DNA of 64,000 nt from Pseudonocardia sp. HH130630-07 (GCF_001698125.1 NZ_CP013854.1:3162001-3226000); one strand, 5' to 3'. Positions 1-10,881 are shown, counted from the stretch's first letter. Program-made: numbers and translations. The notes: generated from the sequence alone by a model not told the origin.

Positions 1-746
1 GGCACCTCGTGCCCGGCGGCGATCTCGTCCAGCCCGGCCAGCACCGCGCGGCCGCGCGAGTCCAGGTAGGCCGCCGCCCCCTCGGCGCGCGGGCCGTCGG
101 GCACCGGGGAGTCCGGCCGGTACTTGCCGGTCAGGAAGCCTCTGGCCAGCCCGTAGTACGGGTACAGCGCCAGCCCCTCCGAGACCGCGAGCGGCGCGAG
201 TGCGGCCTCGACGTCGTCGCGCTCCATGAGGTTGTAGTGCGGCTGGATCGCGGTGAACGCGGTGAGCCCGTCGCGCGCGGAGATCTCCAGCGCCGAGCGG
301 AGCCGGTCGACGCCGAGGTTCGAGGCCCCGGTCTCGCGGACCAGGCCCTCCCGGACCAGCGCGTCGAGGGCGTCGAGGGTCTCCTCCTGCGCGGTGTCCG
401 GGTCGTCGCGGTGGATGTAGTAGAGGTCGATCCGGTCGGTGCCCAGGCGGCGCAGCGAGTCCCGGGCCGCGGCCGCGACGTTCGCCGCCCCGAGCCCGGG
501 GCGCTCCGGCCAGGAGCCGACCTTCGTGGCGAGGTGCAGCCGGTCCCGGTTGCCGCGGGCGGCCATCCACTCGCCGAGGATCGTCTCCGACTCGCCGCCG
601 AAGTTGCCGGGGGCGCGCCACGTGTAGGAGTCGGCGGTGTCGATCCGGGTCCCGCCGGCGGCGACGAACGCGTCGAGGACGGCGAAGGACGACTCCCGGT
701 CCGCGGTCCAGCCGAACACGTTCGCCCCGAGTACCAGGTCAGTCAC
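1..746 (-). CDS. Aldo/keto reductase (3' end outside window)
   Basis: The visible 248 codons begin at a GTG (744-746) and run off the left edge of the window. The product is an NAD(P)H-dependent aldo/keto reductase of the AKR superfamily, a soluble TIM-barrel enzyme that reduces aldehydes or ketones. Sequence support is the N-terminal LVLGANVFGW strand, the RIDTADSY motif carrying the catalytic Asp and Tyr, the lysine in LATKVGSW, and IDLYYIHRDD, where the family has its catalytic His. GASNLGVDRL and YYGLARGFLTGKY match later barrel strands. The substrate cannot be told from sequence. It is divergent from the next gene with about 110 bases between them. Confidence 0.85.
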   Translation of the reverse strand, partial: MTDLVLGANVFGWTADRESSFAVLDAFVAAGGTRIDTADSYTWRAPGNFGGESETILGEWMAARGNRDRLHLATKVGSWPERPGLGAANVAAAARDSLRRLGTDRIDLYYIHRDDPDTAQEETLDALDALVREGLVRETGASNLGVDRLRSALEISARDGLTAFTAIQPHYNLMERDDVEAALAPLAVSEGLALYPYYGLARGFLTGKYRPDSPVPDGPRAEGAAAYLDSRGRAVLAGLDEIAAGHEV

Positions 747-858
747 CCCCGGGACGCTACCGGCCCGCCCGGCGCACCCACGTCCGGCGCGGGGCGGCGG
801 GTGACCCGCCGGGCTCCGCGAGGATTGCCGCACCGCGTCCGCGGGTAGGCCGGACGCG

Positions 859-1230
859 ATGCTCCCCGTCACCCCCGGACGTCCGGCCCTGCCGTGCGCG
901 ATCCTGCTGTGGGACGCCGCCGAGGTGGCCGACCCGCCCGCCGAGCCGTGCTGCCTGCGCACGACCGCCGAGGGGGACCGGATGGTGGTCTACCGGACGG
1001 GGCCCGGCGGCGGGGTCGTGGCACTGGCGGACGCGCTCGCCGGCGCCCGTGCCCGCCCCGCCGGCGGCTGGTGGGCGCCGGTCGTCGTGCACCCGATCGC
1101 GAACCCGGTGCCGCGGCCGGAGCTGCTCGCCGACCCGGTGCTGGCCCCGGTCTTCCGGCACCTGCGGGGGCGCCGCCGGATCCCGGTCGCGGCCGCCGAG
1201 CGGATCATCGAGCTCGCCGGGCCCCGGTAA
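859..1230 (+). CDS. Small EVE/PUA-like protein
   Basis: This 123-residue soluble protein is not firmly recognised. It opens with CAILLWDAAEV, then a short strand-rich stretch, then WWAPVVVHPIANPVPRPEL, a charged segment and a terminal helix VAAAERIIEL. The order 'aromatic strand - V.V.P - P.P..L..DP - L - basic - P.....I' resembles the second half of EVE-domain (PUA-like) proteins, which bind modified nucleotides in DNA or RNA. The family match is by eye and the N-terminal half is weak. ATG at 859 is the only good start. It is transcribed toward groES but is separated from it by the CIRCE operator, so it is probably a separate unit. Confidence 0.5.
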   Translation: MLPVTPGRPALPCAILLWDAAEVADPPAEPCCLRTTAEGDRMVVYRTGPGGGVVALADALAGARARPAGGWWAPVVVHPIANPVPRPELLADPVLAPVFRHLRGRRRIPVAAAERIIELAGPR

Positions 1231-1262
1231 CCACCGGAAGCGGTTGAGCCCCCGCCGTGCTT

Positions 1263-1289
1263 CTGGCACTCTCGTGAGTAGAGTGCCAA
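1263..1289 (+). promoter_or_regulatory. CIRCE operator for HrcA
   Basis: The inverted repeat CTGGCACTC - 9 bases - GAGTGCCAA lies 127 bases upstream of the groES start. It matches the CIRCE consensus TTAGCACTC-N9-GAGTGCTAA with only outer-base differences. In actinobacteria CIRCE is bound by the repressor HrcA, which releases it on heat shock. A weak -35-like TTGAGC sits at 1244-1249. The site therefore predicts heat-induced, HrcA-repressed expression of groES-groEL1. Confidence 0.9.
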
Positions 1290-1415
1290 TGCGCGCGACG
1301 CACGCCACCCGTCCCGGCACCCGCGACGGCGGGACGGAGGGCGTCACCCGCGCGCTGCTGACACCGGACAAGAACCGTGATACCGGATTCACCCCAGGAA
1401 GGGGAGATCATCGTC

Positions 1416-1706
1416 GTGGCGAACATCAAGCCGCTCGAGGACAAGATCGTCGTCCAGGCCAGCGAGGCGGAGACCACCACCGCCTCCGGCATCGTGATCC
1501 CGGACACCGCCAAGGAGAAGCCCCAGGAGGGCAAGGTCCTGGCCGTGGGCCCGGGTCGCGTCGACGACAACGGGAACCGCGTCCCGCTCGACGTCGCGGT
1601 CGGCGACGTCGTCATCTACTCGAAGTACGGCGGCACCGAGGTCAAGTACAACGGCGAGGAGTACCTGATCCTCTCCGCCCGCGACGTGCTGGCCGTCGTC
1701 AACTGA
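1416..1706 (+). CDS. groES: Co-chaperonin GroES
   Basis: GroES is the 10-kDa heptameric lid that caps GroEL and helps fold proteins in the cytoplasm with ATP. The product is 96 residues, the normal length. It starts [11 protein letters not shown] and contains [18 protein letters not shown] (the mobile loop region) and [16 protein letters not shown]. An upstream in-frame ATG at 1377 exists, but GTG at 1416 is chosen because a strong ribosome site (GGAAGGGGAG, 1397-1406) lies 9 bases before it and because it gives the family N-terminus. groEL1 follows after 105 bases that hold a strong hairpin. Regulation is by the CIRCE element upstream. Confidence 0.97.
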   Translation: MANIKPLEDKIVVQASEAETTTASGIVIPDTAKEKPQEGKVLAVGPGRVDDNGNRVPLDVAVGDVVIYSKYGGTEVKYNGEEYLILSARDVLAVVN

Positions 1707-1724
1707 CGTTCGAGCACCTCGTGA

Positions 1725-3434
<1,710 letters not shown>

Positions 3435-3450
3435 GTTCCGACCCGCACGA

Positions 3451-3489
3451 CGAACGGCGGGCGGCCCCACTGGGGCCGCCCGCCGTTCG
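3451..3489. terminator. Strong terminator between groEL1 and whiB
   Basis: An 18-bp perfect stem (3451-3468 with 3472-3489) has a three-base loop. It lies 17 bases after the groEL1 stop and 48 bases after the stop of the convergent whiB gene, so it can serve both. There is no long T-run, as is common in high-GC actinomycetes. Confidence 0.85.
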
Positions 3490-3536
3490 TGTGTCGCAGG
3501 GGTGCGGTGTCGCGCCGAGGTCCCCGCCGGGAAGGG

Positions 3537-3875
3537 TCAGACGATGTCGAGCTTCTCCACCGGCAGCACCGGCGCGTCGCCGGAGACCTTCAGGGTGCGG
3601 CGCGGGCCGCGGATGATCGTGTCGCGTTCGGACTCGGACAGACCGCCCCAGATCCCGTACGGCTCGTGCACGGCGAGCGCGTGCTCGCGGCACTGCCGCA
3701 CGACCGGGCAGTCGTTGCACACCTGCTTGGCGCGGGCCTCACGGCGGACCCTGGCCGGGCCGCGCTCTCCCTCGGGGTGGAAGAAGAAGGCGCTGTCCAT
3801 GCCGCGGCAGGCGCCCTCCATCTGCCAGTCGTAGATGTCGGAGACCGGGCCGGGAAGCCGCCGGATGTCCGCCAT
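3537..3875 (-). CDS. whiB3: WhiB-family iron-sulfur regulator (WhiB3/WhiD type)
   Basis: WhiB proteins carry a [4Fe-4S] cluster, sense redox or NO, and control transcription by binding the principal sigma factor. The 112-residue product has the four cluster cysteines (one in EGACRGMD and three in CNDCPVVRQC), the turn YGIWGGLSESERD, and a basic tail GPRRTLK. The N-terminal LPGPVSDIYDWQ plus FFHPEGERGPARVRRE places it in the WhiB3/WhiD subgroup. An upstream start at 3968 is possible, but ATG at 3875 has an AGGAGA ribosome site and gives the family N-terminus. The neighbourhood (groEL1 on one side, Rv3415c-like gene on the other) matches M. tuberculosis whiB3. Confidence 0.95.
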   Translation of the reverse strand: MADIRRLPGPVSDIYDWQMEGACRGMDSAFFFHPEGERGPARVRREARAKQVCNDCPVVRQCREHALAVHEPYGIWGGLSESERDTIIRGPRRTLKVSGDAPVLPVEKLDIV

Positions 3876-3962
3876 GTTCGTCTCCTGCCGTCGACCTCGG
3901 GCTTGACTCCGACCAGATTCCCGGGCTTCGGCGTGCGCAAACCTGATTCGAGGTGAACGATC

Positions 3963-4943
3963 GTGCACGTCCGGAAACCGGATCCGGTACCTGGCTCGTC
4001 ACCCCGGGTGATCGAGCTGCTCAGTGGTGCCGCGACGACCGCGGCCGCGTTCCGGGCCGCCCGTTCCCCCGATGCGCCGACGCGCTGGGCCGCCGCGGTC
4101 GCGCTCGGCGGCACCGGGCACTACGCGGCGGCCGCCGCGGTGCTGGACCGGCTGCGCCGGGACCCCGGCGTCGGCCCGGCCGTGCGGGCGCACGCCGGCG
4201 TCACCCGCGCATCGCACCTGCGCCAGCTCGGCGGGCACCGGCTCGCCGAGCCGCTCGACGCGGCGGCCCTGGCCCTGGCCCGGCCGGTCGCCGGGGACCG
4301 CGGGCAGCCGTGGGGGACCGGGGCGACGGCGGCCGTCGGGGACGCGCTGACCGGGCTCGCGGCGGACGCCGTCGGCCGGGCCGACGCCCGCACCGCCGCG
4401 GCCCTGCTGGCCCGGGCCGAGCCGTGGTGCGGTCCCGCCGGGACCCGGTGCCGGATCCGGTACGACTGGGTCGCCGCGGAGACCGCGCTGGTCGCCGGGG
4501 ACCCGGCCGGGGCGCTCGCCGCGGCGGACGCGGCCGTGGCCGGCGCCGTCGCGCTCGGGTCGGCGCGGCACCTGCTCAAGAGCGGGCTGGTGCGCGCGGT
4601 GTCCGCCGGGGTCGCCGGGGCCGACCCCGGCACCGTGCTCGCGGAGCTGGACGCCGTCGCGCTCGCCGCGCTCGGGTCCGCACTCCCGCTGCACCGGCCG
4701 GCGCTGCTCGCGGCGGCCGATCTGGCGCGCCGCCACGGATGGAGCAGACCGGTACCCCCTGGCGCCCGAGTGCGACACGCCGGATCGTCACGGTTCGATA
4801 CGCGCAGTCGCCGAACGGATGCGGAGGGTCGCCGACATGCAGGATTGCACACGGTGAGCGTCCTCTATACGCGAAGTGACGGCATCGGCCGGGACCTGCT
4901 GCGGGACTCGCGCCCGCAGACACGTCCGGACGATGTACCGTGA
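3963..4943 (+). CDS. Conserved TPR-like protein (Rv3415c-type)
   Basis: This 326-residue alanine-rich protein is predicted all-helical. Repeated helix pairs such as RWAAAVALGGTGHYAAAAAV and AETALVAGDPAGALAAADAA look like degenerate tetratricopeptide repeats, a protein-binding fold. It has no signal peptide or membrane segment. Position between whiB3 and the sigD region matches the uncharacterised Rv3415c of M. tuberculosis. The last 65 residues (from about 4740) lose the high third-position GC of the rest and look non-repetitive. They may be a non-conserved tail or an eroded end. GTG at 3963 is used; a downstream GTG at about 4008 is possible. It is divergent from whiB. No biochemical function is known to me. 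Confidence 0.65.
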   Translation: MHVRKPDPVPGSSPRVIELLSGAATTAAAFRAARSPDAPTRWAAAVALGGTGHYAAAAAVLDRLRRDPGVGPAVRAHAGVTRASHLRQLGGHRLAEPLDAAALALARPVAGDRGQPWGTGATAAVGDALTGLAADAVGRADARTAAALLARAEPWCGPAGTRCRIRYDWVAAETALVAGDPAGALAAADAAVAGAVALGSARHLLKSGLVRAVSAGVAGADPGTVLAELDAVALAALGSALPLHRPALLAAADLARRHGWSRPVPPGARVRHAGSSRFDTRSRRTDAEGRRHAGLHTVSVLYTRSDGIGRDLLRDSRPQTRPDDVP

Positions 4944-5045
4944 CCACTACTCCATTCGGCGACTCTTCACCCACATGACGCTGAGCAGGTGGGCCAAAGT
5001 TCCGAACGGAGGGCACAAAATCGCCCCGACCGTGTCAAGGTGAGA

Positions 5046-5080
5046 GGGTCACCCGCCGATTCGGAGGGTGAATATCACCC
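5046..5080 (+). promoter_or_regulatory. Cluster of TCACCC/GGGTGA half-sites upstream of the bldM-like gene
   Basis: Three half-sites lie 30-65 bases before the start of the BldM-like regulator: TCACCC at 5049-5054, GGGTGA at 5066-5071 and TCACCC at 5075-5080. The last two form a palindrome with a 3-base spacer, and the first is also inside GGGTCACCC (5046-5054). Streptomyces BldM homodimers bind TCACcCgnncGGGTGA, so the half-site is right but the spacing differs. This suggests autoregulation. Confidence 0.45.
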
Positions 5081-5110
5081 GGCTGCAGGAAGCTGCAGGA
5101 AGGAATCGTC

Positions 5111-5707
5111 GTGACGACGGTACTCATCTGCGACGATCGTCGCAGCGTCCGCGAGGGTCTGACCCGAGTCATGTCCGCGGTCCCCGGGGTCCAGCGCATC
5201 GACTGCGTCGCCCACGGGGACGAGCTGCTCGCTCGCTACGCCCGCCAGTCCGTCGACGTGGTCCTGGTCGGGACCCAGCGTGCGGTGCCGACCGGAGTCG
5301 AGGCGACCCGTCGCCTGGTCGCGGCGCATCCGCAGGCGAACGTCATCGTCTTCGGTGCCCCGGACGACGCCGGCAGCATCGCCGCCGCCATCGCCGGCGG
5401 GGCACGTGGCTACCTGCGCTGGGACGCCTCGCGTCCCGAGCTGGTGGCCGCGCTCGCGCACACCCTGGCCAGCACCTCGGTGCCGACCCCGCGGGTGCCG
5501 ACCGACCCCGGTGTCCAGCTCACCGAGCGGGAGCTCCAGGTCCTGCGCGGGATGAGCCAGGGCAAGAGCAACGGCCAGATCGGGCGCGAGCTCTACCTGT
5601 CCGAGGACACCGTCAAGACCCACGCCCGGCGGTTGTTCCGCAAGCTGGGCGTCCGGGACCGGGCGCAGGCCGTCGCCCACGGTTTCCGGCGCGGCCTGGT
5701 CTCCTGA
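5111..5707 (+). CDS. BldM-like LuxR-family regulator with pseudo-receiver domain
   Basis: The 198-residue product has an N-terminal receiver-like domain (residues 1-115) and a C-terminal LuxR/GerE DNA-binding helix-turn-helix (about 135-195: LTERELQVLRGMSQGKSNGQIGRELYLSEDTVKTHARRLF). It is soluble and binds DNA. The receiver lacks the normal phosphorylation residues. The strand that should end in Asp reads DVVLVGTQ, and the usual Lys in GYLLK is replaced (RGYLRWD). It therefore probably works without phosphotransfer. Its position just before the sigD-type sigma gene and guaB mirrors bldM in Streptomyces. GTG at 5111 follows AGGAAGGA. The half-site cluster upstream hints at self-control. Confidence 0.8.
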   Translation: MTTVLICDDRRSVREGLTRVMSAVPGVQRIDCVAHGDELLARYARQSVDVVLVGTQRAVPTGVEATRRLVAAHPQANVIVFGAPDDAGSIAAAIAGGARGYLRWDASRPELVAALAHTLASTSVPTPRVPTDPGVQLTERELQVLRGMSQGKSNGQIGRELYLSEDTVKTHARRLFRKLGVRDRAQAVAHGFRRGLVS

Positions 5708-6377
5708 GGCCACCTGCCGCGGGTCGTGCACCGCACGGTGCGCGGCGGTAGATCGCCCACCCGGTCCCGGCGTCGCGCCGGGTGACTCCCCGGGCCGGAC
5801 CGTCCCCCGCGGTCCCGGCCCCGGCGGTGCCCGGTACCGGTGCCGCCCGTCCGGAAGCGGTCGCGGACGCCCGCGGGCGTCCCCCACTCGGGTACGGCAC
5901 CAACGGGCGGCCCCGTTGCCCCGATCCCCTTCGTGGCGCCGAACGGTTGCCCGGGAACCGGGAACAACGCCCTCCTGTCACTCCTGTCACTCCCGTCCCT
6001 CCTGTCTCGACGGCCCCGATCGTCACTGAGGCCCCTCGGAACCCTTCGCGTCACCGGCGCCGAAGCGGACGAGACCCGCGCCGGGCGGTCGACGATCGGT
6101 CGCCCACCAGCGACGATCTTCGCCGGCGCCGGACGGTGCGCTCTCGGGGCGCCTCGGCGACCGTCGGCCGACCGTGGTCGTCTGGTGACCGCGCGTACCC
6201 GACACGCCGGCAACCCGACACCCCGCACGATCGTCGGACTCGGCATGGAGCAACTCCCGCGGGCACGTGCCGCTCGGATACGGTGGACGCGCTGTGCCTC
6301 CACCTGCCGCGACGTGGGTTGCCTCCACGATCGGATGACACTGACGGAGCCTCGTAACGCCTGGGCGGTTCCCCACG
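5708..6377. other. Long non-coding region before sigD
   Basis: About 670 bases separate the BldM-like gene from sigD. Overlapping reading frames are all short or arginine/proline-rich and show no family signal. The region contains a four-copy 9-bp direct repeat (5972-6007), listed separately. No clear ribosome site precedes the sigD ATG at 6378, so its promoter and leader are uncertain. The length suggests complex control of the sigma factor or an unseen small RNA. Confidence 0.5.
5972..6007 (+). repeat. Four tandem 9-bp direct repeats
   Basis: CTCCTGTCA occurs at 5972-5980 and 5981-5989, followed by CTCCCGTCC (5990-5998) and CTCCTGTCT (5999-6007). The copies are in exact 9-base register in the sigD upstream region. 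They may be a set of regulator half-sites or simple slippage; nothing else in the sequence decides between these. Confidence 0.8.
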
Positions 6378-6953
6378 ATGAGTGAATCAAGAGACGTACC
6401 CGACGAGTGGATCCAAGCCGCGATGGCCGGCGACCGATCCGCGGTCGAGCGCGTTCTCACCGTGGTCCGGCCCCTCGTCGTGCGCTACTGCCGCGCCCGG
6501 CTGGGGACCGACAGGGGATCCGTCTCGGCGGACGACGTCGCCCAGGAGGTGTGTGTGGCCGTACTCACGGCGTTGCCCGGTTACCGGGTACAGGGCCGCC
6601 CGTTCCTGGCGTTCGTCTACGGGATCGCGTCGCACAAGGTGATCGACGCGCACCGGGCGGCGTCCCGCAACCGGTCCGAGCCCGTCGCCGACGTGCCGGA
6701 CCGGATCGAGGTGTCCGAGGGCCCCGAGGCCCGGGCGCTGCAGGTCGAGCTGTCCGAGGAGATGTCCAGGCTGCTGGAGGTCCTCCCGGAGAAACATCGG
6801 GAGATCATCGTGTTGCAGGTGGTCGTGGGGCTGTCGGCGGAGGAGACCGCGGCGGCCGTCGGCTCCACTCCGGGCGCCGTCCGGGTGGCACAGCACCGGG
6901 CGCTCACCCGGCTGCGGAAAATCATGAGTGAGGAGGTGGTCCGGGATGCGTGA
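6378..6953 (+). CDS. sigD: ECF RNA polymerase sigma factor SigD
   Basis: This 191-residue ECF-type sigma factor directs RNA polymerase to a stress or stationary-phase regulon. Region 2 is visible at residues 25-95 (SADDVAQEVCVAVL, then FLAFVYGIASHKVIDAHRA). Region 4 is at 135-185 (LPEKHREIIVLQVVVGLSAEETA, then GSTPGAVRVAQHRALTRLRK). Its stop overlaps the start of rsdA by 8 bases. That coupling, plus flanking by guaB and whiB3 as in M. tuberculosis Rv3414c, identifies SigD. The related Streptomyces gene at this locus drives the principal sigma gene hrdB, from memory and less sure. ATG at 6378 lacks a good ribosome site. Confidence 0.9.
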   Translation: MSESRDVPDEWIQAAMAGDRSAVERVLTVVRPLVVRYCRARLGTDRGSVSADDVAQEVCVAVLTALPGYRVQGRPFLAFVYGIASHKVIDAHRAASRNRSEPVADVPDRIEVSEGPEARALQVELSEEMSRLLEVLPEKHREIIVLQVVVGLSAEETAAAVGSTPGAVRVAQHRALTRLRKIMSEEVVRDA

Positions 6954-8130
6954 CCAGGGTCCGTACGGTCCGGGCTTCCCCCCACCGTCCGGCGACGGCC
7001 GCGACCCCGGCCGGGCGCCGGTGTCGCGCGGCCCGTTCGGCGTGCCCCGGCCCCCCGGCGGCCCCGAGCGTCCGCCGGTGCGCAACGGGCACACGTCGCC
7101 GTCGGCGGTCGGTCGTCCGTTCGAGCCGGCCCCGGCCGACGACGACGGCCCGGTCGACCTGGTCGAGCTGCAGGCCGACGACGAGCTGATCAACGCGCTC
7201 TCGTCCGGCCTCGGCGTGTCCGGGCCCGGCAACCGCGGTTACGACGTCGACGACCGTCTGGTGGCGCTGCTCTCGTCCTGGAAGGACGACGTCGAGCGGC
7301 AGCCGGTGCCCGACCTCGTCGACACCGACGACGCCGTCGCGATGCTGCAGCCCGCACGGCCGGTGCGGAAGGTGTCGTTCCTGCGCCCGCTGCTGGCCGC
7401 GGCCGCGGTCGCGGCGTGTGCGCTGGCCGTCGTCTCGATCAGCGCCTACGAGGCGCAGCCGGGCGACAGCCTGTGGAGCGTCAGCCGCGTGCTCTACAGC
7501 GAGCGTGCCGAGCAGGTGCAGGCCGCGGCGGACCTGCGCGAGGGCATCGAGCGGGTCAACGCGAAGCTCGCCACCGGTGACACCGCGGGCGCCCGGCTGG
7601 ACCTGGTCGCGCTGGAGCCGCTGCTGCGCCAGACCGATCCGCAGCAGCGCGACGACTTCGAGCAGCAGAACCGGTTCCTGACCAAGAAGGTCGACGAGAC
7701 CCCGCCGGGCACGCCGATCGATCCCCGGTCGCCGCTGCGCGACGGCACCCCGGCCCCGCCGCCCCCGGTGACCTCCGAGGGCCGTCCGGACGAGGGGCGC
7801 ACCGAGCCGCGTCCCAGCCCGGCGGAGTCGGGTACCTCGACCTCCGGTGGCGAGTCCTCCAGCGGGACCACGAGGCCCGAGGGCACGTCCCCGAGCCGCA
7901 ACGACCCGCGGATGCTGTCCGATCCCGGGGCCGGCGAGGGTTCCGAGGACCCGAGGACGGGCACCACCCGCCCGACCGAGACCTCGCCGACCACCGAGGG
8001 GTCCCCGGACCCGAGCACCACCCCGGCCACCCCGGCCACGCCGACGGCGTCCGGTGAGGGCGGCGCCGACGAGTCGGCCGGGCCGACGTCGTCGACCACG
8101 TCCGGCGCGGTCTCCAGCACGACGAACTGA
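6946..8130 (+). CDS. rsdA: Anti-sigma-D factor RsdA
   Basis: RsdA is a single-pass membrane protein that holds SigD inactive until it is degraded. The 394-residue product has a Pro/Gly-rich N-terminus. The conserved sigma-binding stretch DLVELQADDELINALSSG lies at residues 71-88, with the flanking VDDRLVALLSSWKDDVE. One transmembrane helix is at about 148-167, followed by PGDSLWSVSRVLYSERA. A long external tail is rich in Pro, Ser, Thr and Gly. ATG at 6946 is preferred over GTG at 6928 because AGGAGGTGG (6931-6939) precedes it. It is co-transcribed with sigD and translationally coupled. The tail is unusually long and low-complexity, typical of a cell-wall-spanning linker. Confidence 0.9.
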   Translation: MRDQGPYGPGFPPPSGDGRDPGRAPVSRGPFGVPRPPGGPERPPVRNGHTSPSAVGRPFEPAPADDDGPVDLVELQADDELINALSSGLGVSGPGNRGYDVDDRLVALLSSWKDDVERQPVPDLVDTDDAVAMLQPARPVRKVSFLRPLLAAAAVAACALAVVSISAYEAQPGDSLWSVSRVLYSERAEQVQAAADLREGIERVNAKLATGDTAGARLDLVALEPLLRQTDPQQRDDFEQQNRFLTKKVDETPPGTPIDPRSPLRDGTPAPPPPVTSEGRPDEGRTEPRPSPAESGTSTSGGESSSGTTRPEGTSPSRNDPRMLSDPGAGEGSEDPRTGTTRPTETSPTTEGSPDPSTTPATPATPTASGEGGADESAGPTSSTTSGAVSSTTN

Positions 8131-8135
8131 CGCAG

Positions 8136-8181
8136 CACGGCGAAGGCCCCGGAGGACACGTCCCCCGGGGCCTTCGCCGTG
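8136..8181. terminator. Bidirectional terminator after rsdA
   Basis: A 17-bp perfect stem pairs 8136-8152 with 8165-8181 around a 12-base loop. It lies 5 bases after rsdA and 28 bases from the stop of the convergent DUF5319 gene, so it probably ends both transcripts. Confidence 0.85.
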
Positions 8182-8209
8182 TTCCTCGTCGTGGTCTGAG
8201 CCGTGCGGG

Positions 8210-8626
8210 TCAGTGCCCGCCGTCGGCCAGCGTCGCGTCGGCGAAACCGCGGCAGTACTCCCAGGTGACGTAGTGCGCCGGGTCCGGGTCGTAGGCCGGC
8301 TCGTGCGGGCGCATCCGGCCCTCGTCGAGCAGCTGCTGCAGGCTGGCGCGCAACAGGTTCCACTCGTGGAAGTGCTGCTCGCCGCAGTCCGTGCAGTCGA
8401 CGACGATGCCGCGGACGCCACGGCCGGACAGCAGCGCCTGGTAGACGGCGAGATCCGCGAGATCGGCCAGGATCTCGCCACGGTCGGTCTCGGTCAGTGG
8501 GGGAGCGTCGGGGTCACCGGAGTCCGCCCAGCCGTCGTGCCGGTGCTCGTCGAGCGCCTCCAGCGAGCGCGCGGGGTCATCCGGGTCTCCGGCGAACGGG
8601 TCCGGTGGCAGCGCCTCTGGTGACAC
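8210..8626 (-). CDS. DUF5319 protein (Rv3412-type)
   Basis: This 138-residue acidic cytoplasmic protein is of unknown function and is conserved in actinobacteria. It has PPDPFAGDPDDPARSLEALD near the start, a central helix ILADLADLAVYQALL, and then GIVVDCTDCGEQHFHEWNLL. That CxxC...HxH could bind a metal. Conserved HEPAYDPDPAHYVTWEYCRGFADA lies near the end. The place between rsdA and guaB on the opposite strand equals M. tuberculosis Rv3412. GTG at 8626 is used; GTG at 8635 is an equally possible start three codons earlier. It is divergent from guaB. Confidence 0.85.
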   Translation of the reverse strand: MSPEALPPDPFAGDPDDPARSLEALDEHRHDGWADSGDPDAPPLTETDRGEILADLADLAVYQALLSGRGVRGIVVDCTDCGEQHFHEWNLLRASLQQLLDEGRMRPHEPAYDPDPAHYVTWEYCRGFADATLADGGH

Positions 8627-8692
8627 GGCGTACACGGTACCCGGGCGGGGGGTCGGGCCCCGGCCCACCCCGCGGCGGTGGACGTAGGATGA

Positions 8693-10261
<1,569 letters not shown>

Positions 10262-10262
10262 C

Positions 10263-10281
10263 CGGTACCAGTTCGGTACCA
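10263..10281 (+). promoter_or_regulatory. Direct-repeat operator of the toxin-antitoxin pair
   Basis: CGGTACCA occurs at 10263-10270 and again at 10274-10281. The 11-base period puts both on the same DNA face, the usual layout for ribbon-helix-helix repressors. It sits directly after the guaB stop and 7 bases before the antitoxin ATG, so it fits autorepression of the pair. Confidence 0.6.
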
Positions 10282-10288
10282 TCGCGGC

Positions 10289-10495
10289 ATGGCGATGAAC
10301 GTGCGCTTCTCGGACGACGAGACCGAGCAGCTCCGTGACCGGGCCCGGATCGAGGGTCGCTCGATGGGCGAGGTCACGCGGGCCGCGGTCCGGGAGTACC
10401 TGGAGCGGCGCGGTCATCACGACCGCGTGGCCGACGTACTGGCGGAGCTGGCCCCACGTCGCGGTGACCTGCTCCGCCGGCTGGGCGAGGCGTGA
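10289..10495 (+). CDS. Ribbon-helix-helix antitoxin
   Basis: This 68-residue protein begins AMNVRFSDDETEQLRDRARIEG, a classic Arc/CopG-type ribbon (MNVRFS) plus helix. GRSMGEVTRAAVREYLERRG gives the second helix. The C-terminal 25 residues would wrap and neutralise the toxin. It dimerises, binds its own operator, and is paired with the Doc-type toxin that overlaps its end by 4 bases. The pairing is unusual, since Doc toxins are typically found with Phd-type antitoxins. Confidence 0.85.
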   Translation: MAMNVRFSDDETEQLRDRARIEGRSMGEVTRAAVREYLERRGHHDRVADVLAELAPRRGDLLRRLGEA

Positions 10496-10881
10496 CCGAG
10501 TACCTCACGCTCGACTCCCTCCTCCAAGTCGCTGAGGCCGCGATCGACGGCGACGTCCAGGTCCGTGACTACGGGCTCCTGGAGTCTGCTGTCGCCCGGC
10601 CGCGGGCCACGGTGTTCGGTGCCGACGCGTACCCGACCCTCGCGGAGAAGGCCGCCGCGCTCCTGGAGTCCCTGGTGCGCAACCACGCGCTGGTCGACGG
10701 GAACAAGCGGCTCGGCTGGCTGGCGACGGAGACCTTCCTCGCGCTCAACGGGGTGCGCGTGGACGCGGACGACGACCCGATCTTCGACCTGGTCGTCGGG
10801 GTGGCCGAGGGGCGGTTTCCTGGGGTACCGGAGCTGGCAGCCGCCCTCACCGGACTTCTCGGCCCGCCGGTGGCCCGGTAG
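10492..10881 (+). CDS. doc: Doc/Fic-type toxin
   Basis: Doc-type Fic-fold kinases phosphorylate elongation factor Tu and stop translation. The 129-residue product carries HALVDGNKRLGW, matching the HxFx(D/N)GNKR active site with His, Asp, Asn, Lys and Arg all present but Phe replaced by Val. RDYGLLESAVARP and YPTLAEKAAALLESLVRNH match the family lead-in. Translation starts at GTG 10492, overlapping the antitoxin stop (GTGA), so the two are coupled. It sits between guaB and guaB3 and is absent from the equivalent M. tuberculosis order, so it is probably acquired. Confidence 0.88.
   Translation: MTEYLTLDSLLQVAEAAIDGDVQVRDYGLLESAVARPRATVFGADAYPTLAEKAAALLESLVRNHALVDGNKRLGWLATETFLALNGVRVDADDDPIFDLVVGVAEGRFPGVPELAAALTGLLGPPVAR

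Noticed and set aside
4944-5110. tRNA or other structured RNA near TTCGATAC-like T-loop sequences
   Set aside because: No cloverleaf can be formed around these phrases, here or elsewhere in the window.
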